Source: Proteus cibi (GTDB taxonomy: Bacteria > Pseudomonadota > Gammaproteobacteria > Enterobacterales > Enterobacteriaceae). From it: a stretch of DNA of 64,000 nt. Made by a program: the position numbers and the translations under genes. A model generated the notes under the pieces. It was not told the origin of the DNA, searched no databases, and saw only the letters and a list, made by a program, of their open reading frames with translations. Every line of letters starts with the position of its first letter. The first letter of the stretch is position 1. The stretch lies in NCBI RefSeq assembly GCF_003144405.1, contig NZ_PENW01000009.1, positions 1-64,000 of the forward strand, read 5' to 3'. Of the stretch, positions 48,786 to 58,922 are shown piece after piece.

Positions 48786-49115
48786 ATGTTTGTATTTAAC
48801 GGAAAAGAAATCGAGACCGATAGTCACGGTTATTTAAAAAATAGCAATGAGTGGAATGAAGATATGGTTCCAACATTAGCTGAATTAGAAGAAATTGAGC
48901 TTACAGAACAACATTGGGAGATTATCCGTTTTGTTCGCCAGTTTTATTTAGAATTTAATACCTCCCCTGCTATTCGTATGTTAGTAAAAGCGCTTGCACA
49001 GAAATATGGCGATGAAAAAGGAAATAGCCGCTATCTTTATCGTTTGTTTCCTAAAGGTCCCGCAAAACAAGCGACAAAACTTGCGGGTTTACCCAAACCC
49101 GTTAAATGTATTTAA
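48786..49115 (+). CDS. tusE: TusE sulfur carrier
   Basis: A 109-residue TusE/DsrC protein; ATG 48786 aligns with the usual start ([17 protein letters not shown]), so the upstream TTG is rejected. It has [23 protein letters not shown] and the C-terminal sulfur-accepting Cys in PKPVKCI. TusE takes persulfide sulfur from TusBCD and passes it to MnmA for 2-thiouridine in tRNA. First host gene after the prophage. Confidence 0.96.
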   Translation: MFVFNGKEIETDSHGYLKNSNEWNEDMVPTLAELEEIELTEQHWEIIRFVRQFYLEFNTSPAIRMLVKALAQKYGDEKGNSRYLYRLFPKGPAKQATKLAGLPKPVKCI

Positions 49116-49149
49116 TATTGTCTTTCGATAAAAAATAATTAAAACAATA

Positions 49150-49431
49150 TTACTCATAATGGTGGATTGAAAAATCTGCCATTTGTTCATATTCACAAGA
49201 TGTTGCTGACCAAAATGTAATTTTGGCACTTCTTGGGCCACCAGCATCTAACCAATCCTCAAATGCTTTTAATGCATTTTCTTTCGCGAAAGCTTTTACT
49301 CCCACACTACCGTCATCACGATTCCAAACATACCCTGTTATTGGTTGTTTTTTCATCCATTGATAGGTGAAAAAACGAAAACCAACACCTTGAACACGCC
49401 CTTGAATAATATATTCTCTACCAATTTTCAT
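49150..49431 (-). CDS. acyP: Acylphosphatase
   Basis: A 93-residue acylphosphatase (YccX). Motif GRVQGVGFRFFTYQWM carries the catalytic Arg, and NRDDGSVGVKAFA the catalytic Asn. It hydrolyses acyl phosphates in the cytoplasm. Adjacent to tusE as in E. coli, here in convergent order; the rlmI gene that E. coli has next to it is absent at this spot. Confidence 0.95.
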   Translation of the reverse strand: MKIGREYIIQGRVQGVGFRFFTYQWMKKQPITGYVWNRDDGSVGVKAFAKENALKAFEDWLDAGGPRSAKITFWSATSCEYEQMADFSIHHYE

Positions 49432-49563
49432 ATGCCCTTCTAATTGTATTCTTCAAATAAAAATTCTGTCTAGGTTATTGTCTTTTCTTTATACAATAGA
49501 TAATCTGATTTTGTGAGGTTCTTTATTCATAATGAAAGCAAAGGATTATATTTTTTTCAAATC

Positions 49564-49589
49564 CTTGAAATTTCACTTTGTGCCCTCAT
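49564..49589 (+). promoter_or_regulatory. Sigma-32-like heat-shock promoter of hspQ
   Basis: CTTGAAA, 12 bases, CCCTCATATATA fits the heat-shock consensus CTTGAAA-N11-16-CCCCATnT with one change. It lies about 40 bases before the hspQ start. Confidence 0.75.
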
Positions 49590-49631
49590 ATATATAACCA
49601 ATAAGCAAGGCTATATGGAGGTGATACTATG

Positions 49632-49949
49632 ATGACCGCCAGCAAATTTGGGATAGGGCAGCAAGTTAGACATAAATTACTCGGCTACTTAGGCGTTGTC
49701 GTCGATGTGGATGCTGAATATTCCCTTGATCAACCTAATGAGGATGATATTGCATCTAATGTGACCTTGCGAGCAGCACCTTGGTACCATGTTGTAATGG
49801 AAGATGATGAAGGACAACCCGTTCATACTTATCTTGCTGAAGCGCAGATAACCTATGAAGTTTCAGATGAGCACTTAGATAATGACTCATTGGATGAGTT
49901 ATCACAGTCGATTCGTAGCCAATTACAGGCTCCACGATTAAGAAATTAA
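49632..49949 (+). CDS. hspQ: HspQ, heat-shock protein
   Basis: A 105-residue protein matching HspQ along its length ([63 protein letters not shown]). The second ATG gives the standard length. HspQ is a hemimethylated-DNA-binding protein and an enhancer of Lon specificity. A sigma-32-like promoter precedes it and a strong terminator follows. Confidence 0.96.
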   Translation: MTASKFGIGQQVRHKLLGYLGVVVDVDAEYSLDQPNEDDIASNVTLRAAPWYHVVMEDDEGQPVHTYLAEAQITYEVSDEHLDNDSLDELSQSIRSQLQAPRLRN

Positions 49950-49971
49950 CCAGTAATCTGAATGGAATGAT

Positions 49972-50004
49972 AATCGCCGAATTCGTTTTCGGCGATTTTA
50001 TTTT
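49972..50004 (+). terminator. hspQ terminator
   Basis: AATCGCCGAA-TTCGTT-TTCGGCGATT followed by TTATTTT. Confidence 0.85.
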
Positions 50005-50010
50005 GGCGTA

Positions 50011-50424
50011 TTACCAAGGAAGGCCATGTGCCTCAATTTCTTTTTTAGGGCAACGATCCATCACCACACGTAACCCAGCATCTTCAGCTAAATCTTTAGC
50101 ATCTTCATTGATAACACCAATTTGTAACCATAATACTTTGGCATTAATTTCGATTGCTTCTTTCGCAATTTCTAATGCTACGTCAGATTGACGAAAAACA
50201 TCAACCATATCAACAGCAACAGGAATATCTTTTAGTGAGGCATAGCATTGCTGCCCCAATAAGGTTTGCCCTGACATACCTGGATTAACAGGAATAACAT
50301 CATAGCCTTGTTCTAATAGGAATTTCATGACTTTATAGCTTGGGCGATCTTCTTTATTACTCGCACCAACAAGCGCAATGGTTTTAACGCTTCTTAAAAT
50401 GTCATAAATGTCTGAATCCACCAT
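50011..50424 (-). CDS. yccU: CoA-binding protein YccU
   Basis: A 137-residue Rossmann-fold CoA-binding protein: KTIALVGASNKEDRPSYKVMKFLLEQGYDVIPVNPG, then VDMVDVFRQSD and RCPKKEIEAHGLPW. Role unknown in detail. Convergent to hspQ, as in enterobacteria. Confidence 0.94.
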   Translation of the reverse strand: MVDSDIYDILRSVKTIALVGASNKEDRPSYKVMKFLLEQGYDVIPVNPGMSGQTLLGQQCYASLKDIPVAVDMVDVFRQSDVALEIAKEAIEINAKVLWLQIGVINEDAKDLAEDAGLRVVMDRCPKKEIEAHGLPW

Positions 50425-50561
50425 TTACCTACTCCGTTCATCATGAAGATTGAAAATATTATGATACATCATAGTATCTTGATCTGTTCATAGCTTATAA
50501 GATAAAAAAAAGGTATTTTGAAAACTGGAACAATTACTATATTTATATTTAAAGGTATCAA

Positions 50562-51020
50562 ATGGAACAAATTGACCGCACGCTCTTAAAAGAAAAAAAT
50601 ATCGCGCTTGTTGCCCATGATCACTGCAAAAGCTCATTACTGGAATGGGTAGAAAATAATCGTGAACAACTGTCTCTACACAAGTTATTTGCAACAGGAA
50701 CCACCGGTAATTTAATCAATCATCATACAGGTCTTGCTGTTACTCAAATGCTAAGTGGTCCAATGGGTGGCGACCAACAAATAGGTGCAATGATCGCCGA
50801 AAAGAAAATTGATATTATGATTTTCTTTTGGGACCCATTAAATGCCGTTCCGCACGACCCCGATGTTAAGGCGCTTCTACGTTTAGCTACAGTCTGGAAC
50901 ATCCCAGTTGCAACGAACCGTGCAACGGCGAACTTTTTAATTTCATCACCTCTGTTTTCACAAGAATCTACAATTAAAATTCCAGATTACGAAGGTTACT
51001 TAAAAGAGAGATTAAAATAA
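50562..51020 (+). CDS. mgsA: Methylglyoxal synthase
   Basis: A 152-residue enzyme with [46 protein letters not shown] (catalytic Asp) and [31 protein letters not shown]. It converts dihydroxyacetone phosphate to methylglyoxal and phosphate, a bypass that relieves sugar-phosphate stress. It ends two bases before the convergent helD stop. Confidence 0.97.
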   Translation: MEQIDRTLLKEKNIALVAHDHCKSSLLEWVENNREQLSLHKLFATGTTGNLINHHTGLAVTQMLSGPMGGDQQIGAMIAEKKIDIMIFFWDPLNAVPHDPDVKALLRLATVWNIPVATNRATANFLISSPLFSQESTIKIPDYEGYLKERLK

Positions 51021-51022
51021 TC

Positions 51023-53074
51023 CTAAGGTTTTCGTTGTATAGGAACACCTTGAGATTTTAGTTCTGAAACAAAGCAAGATGGCTGTTGTTTATTAAATAA
51101 TAGCCATACTTGTTTTTTTGCTCTTGTTAAAGCGACATACATTAAACGTCGCTCTTCCGCATTAGGATAATCTTCAACACTAGGCAGTAATGCCAATTCA
51201 ATAATCGATTCTCTTGCTGGTGCGGGGAAAGCATCTTTACCTTCTTGTAAACCTAAAATAATAACGTAATCTGCTTGTTGCCCTTTTGAAGCATGAAAAG
51301 TCATAAACTGCAGATCTAATTTAGGCCAGCGTGTTTTCGCTTTTTTTAATAATTCTGGTTTTAAATAGTGATAACGAGCGAGTAAAAGAATAGTTTCATT
51401 TTCTTCTACATAACCACTCATTTTATTTAGTAAATTTTCAAGTTGATCGTCAGATAACAGTACAACTGACTTTTTATTACCTTTCACTAAACTATTTAAA
51501 GGTTTAGATAATTGAGCTGGATTTTGTTGAATAAACGTATTAGCAATATTCCCTATCGTGTCATTAAAACGATAGGTTGTATCTAATGCACATTCAGCCC
51601 CCTCACCAAAAGCGTGATGGAAAGAAGTTGTTAATAATAATTCTGCGCCACTAAAACGATAAATGGCTTGCCAATCATCACCGACTGCAAATAGAGATGT
51701 TTGTTTGTTTTGCTGTTTTAATGCAGTTAATAATGAGGCTCTTAATGGTGAAATATCTTGAAATTCATCGACAAGAATATGTTTCCATGGGCTAATAAAG
51801 CGCCCTTTCTCAATAAGATTAATAGCTTGATGCAATAAGCCCGAAAAATCGATCGCATCTTCTTCTTTTAATGCCATTTTCCAAGCTTTTAATAATGGCG
51901 ATAATAATTTTAAATATTTTTTAAAGGCTTCGGTATATTCAGGTTCTACACTGCCAATCAGCGATTTTTGGCTACCTCCTTGCATCCTTAATAAACCAAC
52001 CCAACGTTCTAATCTTACAGCAACTTGGTTTTCTAATTTTTTATCATGCCAAAACTCGCCATCAGGAATATCCCACTCAAACTCTTGAGATAACCATTCA
52101 CGCCACCCTTTTGCTTGTGCTTTTTTCTGTTGACACTGATTTCGCCACTCATCTAATAATAGAGATCTTCTTTTTTCACTATTTATTTCAAGCTCACTAA
52201 TTTTGGGTTGTTTTTTTGTTGCTTGTTGAATAATGGATAATGCCAGTGCATGGAATGTTTTTGCCATAATATCGTCATTTAAACAACGAGAAAGCCTTTC
52301 ATTCATTTCTTGTGCAGCTTTACGCCCAAAAGCAAGCAATAAAATTTGATCGGGTTGCGCTAATTGGCGTCGTAATAACCAACCTGCCCTAGCAACTAAT
52401 ACGGATGTTTTACCACTTCCCGCACCCGCGAGAACAAGAATATTTTCTTCTCCATTTATTACGGCACGGCACTGAGATTCATTTAATGGTGATGATTCAA
52501 TCGTATTAAAAAACTCCGCATGATCATTTAATATTTGAGTTACCCATGCAGAATTTTCTTTATTAATAAGTACTTCACCTTGCTTGAGCCATTCTAAACA
52601 TTGTTGATAAAGAGTATGGCAATTATCAAATTGAATAAGGCGTTCAAGAGGGAGAGGAATAGCAGAAAAGCTTTCTTTTATGGCTTGTTGAATTTCACTA
52701 AGTTTAGATTGTTTTATCCATCTATTTGATTGAGTGATTTCACTAATATTATGGAGTTGCTTCTCAAGCACCTGAGCACTTATTTCGCTCATTTCTTTGC
52801 TCCAATTTTGCCATGATTGATAAAGATAACGATAAAACTGCTGAGTTTCTTCCCAGTCGGTTCCATGTAATCGAACAACTTTATCTTCAGACAATAAAAA
52901 TTCTAACTCCCCCCACACAATCCCTTTTTTACAGAAAATATTAATCAACTCGTTAAAAGGAATTAAATACTGATGTTTTTCACCACTGACTTCAATGCCT
53001 GCATTTAACAATTTGACTCTATTATAAGGATGTTGTGCTAAACGTTGTCCCATCGGGGTGGATTTCAGTTCCAT
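51023..53074 (-). CDS. helD: DNA helicase IV
   Basis: A 683-residue UvrD/Rep superfamily 1 helicase. Start at 53074 (MELKSTPMGQRLAQHPYNR) aligns with E. coli and has AGGA seven bases upstream. Motif I LAGAGSGKTSVLVARAGWLL, motif II HILVDEFQDISP, motif III FAVGDDWQAIYRFSGA, motif V-VI FMTFHASKGQQADYV and RRLMYVALTRAKKQVW are all present. 3'-5' helicase involved in RecF-type recombination. Confidence 0.97.
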   Translation of the reverse strand: MELKSTPMGQRLAQHPYNRVKLLNAGIEVSGEKHQYLIPFNELINIFCKKGIVWGELEFLLSEDKVVRLHGTDWEETQQFYRYLYQSWQNWSKEMSEISAQVLEKQLHNISEITQSNRWIKQSKLSEIQQAIKESFSAIPLPLERLIQFDNCHTLYQQCLEWLKQGEVLINKENSAWVTQILNDHAEFFNTIESSPLNESQCRAVINGEENILVLAGAGSGKTSVLVARAGWLLRRQLAQPDQILLLAFGRKAAQEMNERLSRCLNDDIMAKTFHALALSIIQQATKKQPKISELEINSEKRRSLLLDEWRNQCQQKKAQAKGWREWLSQEFEWDIPDGEFWHDKKLENQVAVRLERWVGLLRMQGGSQKSLIGSVEPEYTEAFKKYLKLLSPLLKAWKMALKEEDAIDFSGLLHQAINLIEKGRFISPWKHILVDEFQDISPLRASLLTALKQQNKQTSLFAVGDDWQAIYRFSGAELLLTTSFHHAFGEGAECALDTTYRFNDTIGNIANTFIQQNPAQLSKPLNSLVKGNKKSVVLLSDDQLENLLNKMSGYVEENETILLLARYHYLKPELLKKAKTRWPKLDLQFMTFHASKGQQADYVIILGLQEGKDAFPAPARESIIELALLPSVEDYPNAEERRLMYVALTRAKKQVWLLFNKQQPSCFVSELKSQGVPIQRKP

Positions 53075-53188
53075 ACGTAATTCCTGCAATAAATAACAAA
53101 TAGTCTGTTGTTAAGCTCTTTTTAATCGGTGATAAACCCTATATTCTAAGAGGTAATTATCTTCATCTTGTTTATTTAAGGGCTTTTT

Positions 53189-55357
53189 GTGTTCACTTTG
53201 CTAAATGGCGCCCGCCGATTTATCTATAATAGCCACTTTTTATATTATATTCGCATAATAATCGCGCTTACAGGAACGACTTTGTTTCCTTGGATTTTAG
53301 GGCAAGAGCCTAAATACACAATTCCTCTCACTTTAGGTGTGGTTGCGGCAGCATTAACTGATTTAGATGATAGGCTTGTTGGGCGTTTAAAAAACCTCGT
53401 TATCACTTTATGCTGTTTTCTTCTTGCTTCAGCATCTATAGGATTACTTTATCCCTATCCTATTTTATTTTTTTGTGGATTAGCTATTTCTACTTGGGGA
53501 TTTATTTTATTGGGTGCTTTAGGGCAACGGTACGCAACTATTGCTTTTGGTGCTTTATTAATCGCAATTTATACTATGCTCGGTATGCCCATTTTTCCTG
53601 AATGGTATGAACAACCCGTTTTATTACTGTTAGGTGCTATTTGGTATAACTCTTTAACATTAGTTGGACACTTATTATTCCCAATTCGCCCAGTTCAGGA
53701 CAATTTAACTCGCTGCTACCAACAACTCGCAACTTACCTCGAAGCTAAAGCGACATTATTTGATCCAGATATCGAAGATGACTATCAACATTCGCTTTAT
53801 AATTTAGCAATGGCAAATAGCCAATTAATTGATACGATGAACCAAACTAAAGTTACATTATTAAGTCGATTAAAAGGTGATAGAGGCCAACGCAGTAGTC
53901 GTTTCACACTTCATTACTATTTTGTTGCTCAAGATATTCATGAGCGAGCAAGTTCGTCACATGCTCAATACCAGCTATTAAGTAATGAATTGCGGCATAG
54001 CGATGTATTATTTCGTTTTCAACGTTTACTTTCTATGCAAGCACGTGCTTGTGAGCAAGTTGCACAATCGATTCTTTGGCATAAAAAATATCAGCATAAC
54101 CCTTCATTAGAGCGTGCTATAAATTATTTAGAGAATGCATTAAATCATTTAAAAAATACGACTTCAGAACCACAATTAATTACACCTTTAAATAATTTAC
54201 TGCAAAATCTTCAAGGCATTGATGCGCTTTTACGAAGTATTAGCACAGAGCAATACCAAATTTCCCATGACCAAAAAGAAGAAACGCAACTTTCTGATGA
54301 TGGTTTAACCGGATGGCGCGACATTGCACTAAGAATAAAACAACACCTCACGCCTAAGTCGGCACTTTTTAGACATGCCGTTAGGATGTCACTGGTGTTA
54401 TGTATTGGTTATGCCATTATTCAATTTTTCCAATTGGATAGAGGCTATTGGATATTATTGACTAGCCTATTTGTTTGCCAACCCAACTATAATGCTACTC
54501 GCCGACGTCTTACCTTACGTGTTAGTGGTACTATTATTGGTATTTTAATTGGCTTCCCTATTTTATATTTTGTTCCTTCAATTGAAGGGCAACTCGTTTT
54601 AATTGTGATCACTGGTACGCTCTTTTTCGCATTTAGAACCATACAGTATGCACATGCCACTCTATTTATTACTTTATTGGTTTTATTAAGCTTCAATTTA
54701 CTTGGTGAAGGTTATGATGTTGCCCTTCCTCGCATTATCGACACCTTAATTGGCTGTGCCATAGCGTGGTTTGCTGTCAGCTTTATTTGGCCTGATTGGA
54801 AATTCCGTCAATTGCCTGTTGTTATTCAAAAAACAATGACAAATAACTGCTATTATCTTGATGCCATCCTTATTCAGTATTATCAAGGAAAAGATAATAG
54901 TTTGGGTTATCGCATTGCTCGTCGAAATGCTCATAGCAGTGATGGTGAATTAGCATCACTGATCTCAAATATGTCCTCAGAGCCAAAAAGTTATCAAGCA
55001 TCCCAAGAAGTCGCTTTCCAGCTGCTTTGTTTAAATCATACTTTACTCAGTTATATTTCTGCACTTGGCGTTCATCGCTCAAAAATAGAAGATGAAAATG
55101 TGCTCACGTTGCTTAATGATACCGTTTGTTATATTGATTCTGCTTTACGCCGCAGAATGCCACAAAATGAAGGATTTAAGCTATCTCATGTAGAATTAAT
55201 TGAAAGGATCAATGCATTACCTAATGCTGATAATCCTCGCATTCAATTAGTACTCACTCAAATCCGATTACTGTTGGATTTACTGCCACAGATTATTAGT
55301 TGCATCCAAATTATTGAGCAAAGCGAATCAAGCAGCCTACCTCAACCTCAAGCTTAG
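53189..55357 (+). CDS. yccS: YccS inner-membrane FUSC-family protein
   Basis: A 722-residue membrane protein starting at GTG. It has two blocks of about six membrane helices (about residues 20-165 and 395-530) with cytoplasmic helical regions after each, the FUSC layout. E. coli YccS has near-equal length. Export function is suspected but not shown. The small gene yccF, next to it in E. coli, is missing here. Divergent from helD. Confidence 0.95.
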   Translation: MFTLLNGARRFIYNSHFLYYIRIIIALTGTTLFPWILGQEPKYTIPLTLGVVAAALTDLDDRLVGRLKNLVITLCCFLLASASIGLLYPYPILFFCGLAISTWGFILLGALGQRYATIAFGALLIAIYTMLGMPIFPEWYEQPVLLLLGAIWYNSLTLVGHLLFPIRPVQDNLTRCYQQLATYLEAKATLFDPDIEDDYQHSLYNLAMANSQLIDTMNQTKVTLLSRLKGDRGQRSSRFTLHYYFVAQDIHERASSSHAQYQLLSNELRHSDVLFRFQRLLSMQARACEQVAQSILWHKKYQHNPSLERAINYLENALNHLKNTTSEPQLITPLNNLLQNLQGIDALLRSISTEQYQISHDQKEETQLSDDGLTGWRDIALRIKQHLTPKSALFRHAVRMSLVLCIGYAIIQFFQLDRGYWILLTSLFVCQPNYNATRRRLTLRVSGTIIGILIGFPILYFVPSIEGQLVLIVITGTLFFAFRTIQYAHATLFITLLVLLSFNLLGEGYDVALPRIIDTLIGCAIAWFAVSFIWPDWKFRQLPVVIQKTMTNNCYYLDAILIQYYQGKDNSLGYRIARRNAHSSDGELASLISNMSSEPKSYQASQEVAFQLLCLNHTLLSYISALGVHRSKIEDENVLTLLNDTVCYIDSALRRRMPQNEGFKLSHVELIERINALPNADNPRIQLVLTQIRLLLDLLPQIISCIQIIEQSESSSLPQPQA

Positions 55358-55368
55358 CCTCTTATTGA

Positions 55369-55412
55369 CGTTATTTTCTCTAATTTCCATAAGCACATTA
55401 GAGAAAATAACG
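55369..55412. terminator. Long perfect hairpin between convergent yccS and tfoX
   Basis: CGTTATTTTCTCTAAT pairs perfectly over 16 bp with ATTAGAGAAAATAACG around a 12-base loop. No long T run follows on either side, so termination may be weak; the stem could act on mRNA ends of both genes. Confidence 0.6.
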
Positions 55413-55427
55413 GTCATTACTTTTATA

Positions 55428-56036
55428 TTATTGAAAAGATAATTCGTTGTACCAATCTAATAATTCCATTTTAAGTTGGCTAGGTAATACAGAACGATGG
55501 CACCCAACAATAGCGCCTGCTAATGAAAGTAAAAGTTCACTATTTCTCAAATTGTGTCTATGCATTAATTTTAAATAACACGCCTTAGCACCAATTAAAC
55601 GCAATTCTTCAACTTGATTGATGCCAATTTGGTTTAATCTTTTTTCCAATATTACACCTAGATTAGGTAAATCTTTTATTCTGCAAGGCTTCTTCCGCTG
55701 TCCTAAATATTCTTGAATGCTGTAGTGATATGACATATCAATATATTGATCTAATTTTTGCTGATTTTTCCATAATGAATCCGTTATATGGTAATAACGC
55801 AATATGATAGGAATTCCTTTTTTCAAATAAGTATAGGAACTCATTTTTGTTGCTTTATAGAGCGTTTCTAAAAAGCCACTACCTTTTAAATAAAACTGAT
55901 TATCAGACGTGATAGCAAACATAACATCATCAATCATTAAGCTAACACCACCAAATTGAGACTTTGTTGTTAACTCTCCATATTGCGCAATACGCGATAA
56001 TAAATGAGCCTTCCTTTGCTCAGGTAAAAATAACAT
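55428..56036 (-). CDS. tfoX: TfoX/Sxy competence regulator
   Basis: A 202-residue protein from ATG 56036 with CGGAG six bases upstream; the longer frame to 56090 lacks support. N-terminal TfoX_N domain (KSQFGGVSLMIDDVMFAI, FYLKGSGF) and C-terminal helix-hairpin-helix TfoX_C domain (IKDLPNLGVILEKRLNQIGINQVEELRLIGA). It directs CRP to CRP-S promoters of DNA-uptake genes. Neighbour of sulA as in enterobacteria. Confidence 0.94.
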   Translation of the reverse strand: MLFLPEQRKAHLLSRIAQYGELTTKSQFGGVSLMIDDVMFAITSDNQFYLKGSGFLETLYKATKMSSYTYLKKGIPIILRYYHITDSLWKNQQKLDQYIDMSYHYSIQEYLGQRKKPCRIKDLPNLGVILEKRLNQIGINQVEELRLIGAKACYLKLMHRHNLRNSELLLSLAGAIVGCHRSVLPSQLKMELLDWYNELSFQ

Positions 56037-56226
56037 TGAAACTCCGACACAAACTTTAAGATTAAATTTTATCTTTGAATTCAAAAACATGCATAAGTCA
56101 TCACGAGAAAGACAATAAAGAATTTCCTTTTTATTGCCAATAGTTAACGACTTAAAAATAGAGATTTACATAAAATTTGAGAGGAACTTTCAAAAAAATG
56201 GACTTGATTTAAGCGAAATATAGATA

Positions 56227-56246
56227 TACTGTATATTCATACAGTG
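56227..56246 (+). promoter_or_regulatory. LexA (SOS) box of sulA
   Basis: TACTGTATATTCATACAGTG: CTGT-N8-ACAG with full symmetry at the ends, 20 bases before the sulA ATG. Confidence 0.93.
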
Positions 56247-56265
56247 CATATGGAACGAGGTAAAT

Positions 56266-56817
56266 ATGAAACTCTCAACATCATCTCCGACAAGACAGAA
56301 CGCCATTCTCCAAGAGATCTCAAATGAGGTATTACCTCTATCTATCCCTTCAACAGTGGCGACTTACGATAGCGATAATAAACAAGGCATGGTGAGTGAA
56401 CTTCTCTACCAAAATCCGCTCGTCATTAATCACATTCTTTTACCATTACTAAAGCAGTATAGCCATGAATCACGTTGGTTATTGTGGTTAAACCCACAAC
56501 AAAAACTAAACCGCACTTGGTTAAAAAATGCAGGATTACCACTCAATAAAATAATCCAGTTAAATCATATAAATATGATAACAACCGTTGATTTAATGGA
56601 AAAAGCACTGGTGAGTGGTAATTACAGTGTAGTGCTGGGTTGGTTACCAGAAATATCGTCAGAAGAGATGAAACGATTAGAATCTGCTGCAAGTAAAGGA
56701 AAAACCCTCGGGTTTATTATGCGACAACAAATTAATACGAATATCCATTTAGAAAGTAGTAATACATCTAAACGACATTTGAATTCCGTAAAAATTCATT
56801 CAATTCACTACCATTAG
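56266..56817 (+). CDS. sulA: SOS cell division inhibitor SulA
   Basis: A 183-residue protein with GMVSELLYQNP, LLPLLKQYSHESRWLLWLNPQQKLNRTWLKNAGLPLNKIIQL and VLGWLPEISSEEMKRLESAA, the SulA core that binds FtsZ. The C-terminus (HLNSVKIHSIHYH) keeps the Lon recognition type ending in His. The gene is behind a consensus LexA box, so it is SOS-induced. Neighbour of ompA as in E. coli. Confidence 0.95.
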   Translation: MKLSTSSPTRQNAILQEISNEVLPLSIPSTVATYDSDNKQGMVSELLYQNPLVINHILLPLLKQYSHESRWLLWLNPQQKLNRTWLKNAGLPLNKIIQLNHINMITTVDLMEKALVSGNYSVVLGWLPEISSEEMKRLESAASKGKTLGFIMRQQINTNIHLESSNTSKRHLNSVKIHSIHYH

Positions 56818-56993
56818 TGAAATTTAAGAGTTTTCCTAATACTCAAAACACTCTGATATCATTTAAGATAAGTCAAATGTATTTGTAACCTAAATCATAT
56901 AGTTACAATAAATTTAACAAAAATACAGAATCTTTCCCATTGTGGAATAAGACGGATTTTTTTAAAATTTTAAGTCGAATTTTAAAGGATTAC

Positions 56994-57166
56994 TTGTAAC
57001 TTTTTAAGTTCATTGTAGACTTTATGTCGTTAAGGTTATGCTTTAAATCCCATTTTTTGGGATCATCATTTGATGAAAGTATTGGATTCCTAACAATAAT
57101 TTAACCAAGGGCAAATAATAAGGCTTAAAGCCAAATGCCTAACTTGGATGATAACGAGGCGTAAAA
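56994..57166 (+). promoter_or_regulatory. ompA promoter and 5' leader
   Basis: TTGTAA (56994-56999), 16 bases and TAGACT (57016-57021) keep the E. coli ompA layout, with the conserved TTGTAGACTTTA segment. The leader of about 140 bases contains AAATCCCATTTTTTGGGAT and GGCTTAAAGCC hairpins and ends GATAACGAGGCGTAAAA before ATG. Long ompA leaders stabilise the mRNA and are targets of small RNAs. The preceding 56818-56990 is AT-rich and holds no gene. Confidence 0.75.
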
Positions 57167-58255
57167 ATGAAAAAGACAGCTATCGCATTAGCAGTGGCAG
57201 TGGCAGCTTTCGCAACTGCAGCGCAAGCAGCTCCAAAAGACAATACCTGGTATACCGGTGGTAAATTAGGTTGGTCTCAATACCAAGGTACTAGCAACCA
57301 TTTTGGTGAAACTTCTATCGGTAATGGTAACACTCACCGTGATCAATTAGGTGCAGGTGCATTTGCTGGTTATCAGTACAACCAATACTTAGGTTTTGAA
57401 CTGGGTTACGATTGGTTAGGTCGTATGACTTATAAAGGTTCATATGACAACGGTGCATTCCGTGCTCAAGGTATCCAATTAACCACTAAATTAAGCTATC
57501 CAGTAATGGAAGACTTAGACGTTTATACACGTTTAGGTGGTATGGTATGGCGTGCAGATTCTTCTGCAACAGTTGCTGCTACTTCTCCAGCACCAACTCA
57601 GAAAAACTTCTCTAATAACGATACTGGCGTTTCTCCAGTATTCGCATTAGGTACTGAATACGCGATCACTCCAAACATCGCTACCCGTGTTGAATATCAG
57701 TGGATCAACAACATCGGTGATAAAGGTACTCTGAATGCACGTCCAGACAACGGCATGCTGAGTGTGGGTGTTGCTTACCGCTTCAACCAAGAAACTCCAG
57801 CTCCAGTTGTAGCACCAGCTCCAGTTGTTGCTCCAGCGCCAGTTGTTGAGAACAAAACCTTTACTCTGCGTTCAGACGTTCTGTTCAACTTCAACAAATC
57901 TACTCTGAAAGCTGAAGGTCAAGAAGCTCTGAATGGTCTGTACACTGAACTGGCTAACATCGACCCAACTCAAGGTCGTGTCGTAGTTATCGGTTACACT
58001 GACCGTATCGGTTCACAAAACTACAACCTGCCTCTGTCAGAAAAACGTGCTCAATCTGTAGTTGATTACCTGGTTTCTAAAGGTATCCCTGCAAACAGCA
58101 TCTCTGCAGAAGGTCGTGGTAAAGAAAATCCAGTTACTGGCAACACATGTGACAACGTTAAAGCTCGTTCAGCTCTGATCGATTGCTTAGCGCCAGACCG
58201 TCGTGTTGAGATCGAAATCCAAGGTACAACTGAAGTTGTTGTTCCTGCTAAATAA
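57167..58255 (+). CDS. ompA: Outer membrane protein A
   Basis: A 362-residue protein. Signal peptide [21 protein letters not shown], then an eight-strand barrel (about 22-205, [17 protein letters not shown]), a proline hinge with three APVV repeats (about 211-227) and an OmpA-C peptidoglycan-binding domain ([37 protein letters not shown]). The Asp and Arg that bind diaminopimelate are present. Codon use is strongly biased, as for a very highly expressed gene. Confidence 0.98.
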   Translation: MKKTAIALAVAVAAFATAAQAAPKDNTWYTGGKLGWSQYQGTSNHFGETSIGNGNTHRDQLGAGAFAGYQYNQYLGFELGYDWLGRMTYKGSYDNGAFRAQGIQLTTKLSYPVMEDLDVYTRLGGMVWRADSSATVAATSPAPTQKNFSNNDTGVSPVFALGTEYAITPNIATRVEYQWINNIGDKGTLNARPDNGMLSVGVAYRFNQETPAPVVAPAPVVAPAPVVENKTFTLRSDVLFNFNKSTLKAEGQEALNGLYTELANIDPTQGRVVVIGYTDRIGSQNYNLPLSEKRAQSVVDYLVSKGIPANSISAEGRGKENPVTGNTCDNVKARSALIDCLAPDRRVEIEIQGTTEVVVPAK

Positions 58256-58291
58256 TTCAAATAGTAGAATATTCTACTGTTGATGAATTCA

Positions 58292-58317
58292 AAACCCTGC
58301 CATTGGCAGGGTTTTTC
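58292..58317 (+). terminator. ompA terminator
   Basis: AAACCCTGC-CATTG-GCAGGGTTT followed by more T. Confidence 0.88.
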
Positions 58318-58450
58318 TTTATGTAGATAAGATAAGGTAAAAATATAAAGGCAAGAACGTGTTCGGGCAGGTATGAAATATCACAATAAAAACAGAAAAC
58401 AAAAAGACGAAAATAAGCGACTTAAGCCAGTAAGCAAAAACTCATGTCAC

Positions 58451-58912
58451 TTATTTTTCTTTATCGCGTTCTAATAACTCAATAAGTCCATCTTTTAAAC
58501 TATGTACTTTTAGTGCATATTGTTCTTTTCGCTCAGCATCTTCAATTAATTGCACTATCGTTTCTGATAATGTGATCCCTCTTCGTTGTGACAATGCAGA
58601 TAAGCGTTGCCAAACTTTAAATGTTAAATCGATTGATTTTTTGCGCGTGTGTTGATGCTCAGCATTAAAATAACGTTTTCGACGAGCTCTAATAGTTTGC
58701 TTCATCCTATTAGATAAATCAGGATTCATATGCAAATCTATCCACTCTAAAACTTTTAATGGCTGCGATTCGAGACGCAACAATTGCTCGACAACTTCAT
58801 CAGCGGCACTTTTTTCTATATAACGAGTAATTAATTCACCTTCACGGTGTTTTTTTACTAGATAGGCCCATTTCCAGCCACATTCTAGGTTCTCTAATTG
58901 TTGATATTTCAT
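58451..58912 (-). CDS. matP: MatP, Ter macrodomain organiser
   Basis: A 153-residue protein; start at 58912 ([33 protein letters not shown]) aligns with E. coli MatP, so the longer frame is rejected. It has [28 protein letters not shown], the ribbon-helix-helix DNA-binding part, and a C-terminal coiled coil for tetramer formation. It binds matS sites in the terminus region and links to ZapB. A matS-like site lies just upstream. Confidence 0.96.
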   Translation of the reverse strand: MKYQQLENLECGWKWAYLVKKHREGELITRYIEKSAADEVVEQLLRLESQPLKVLEWIDLHMNPDLSNRMKQTIRARRKRYFNAEHQHTRKKSIDLTFKVWQRLSALSQRRGITLSETIVQLIEDAERKEQYALKVHSLKDGLIELLERDKEK

Positions 58913-58922
58913 ACAAAATCCC

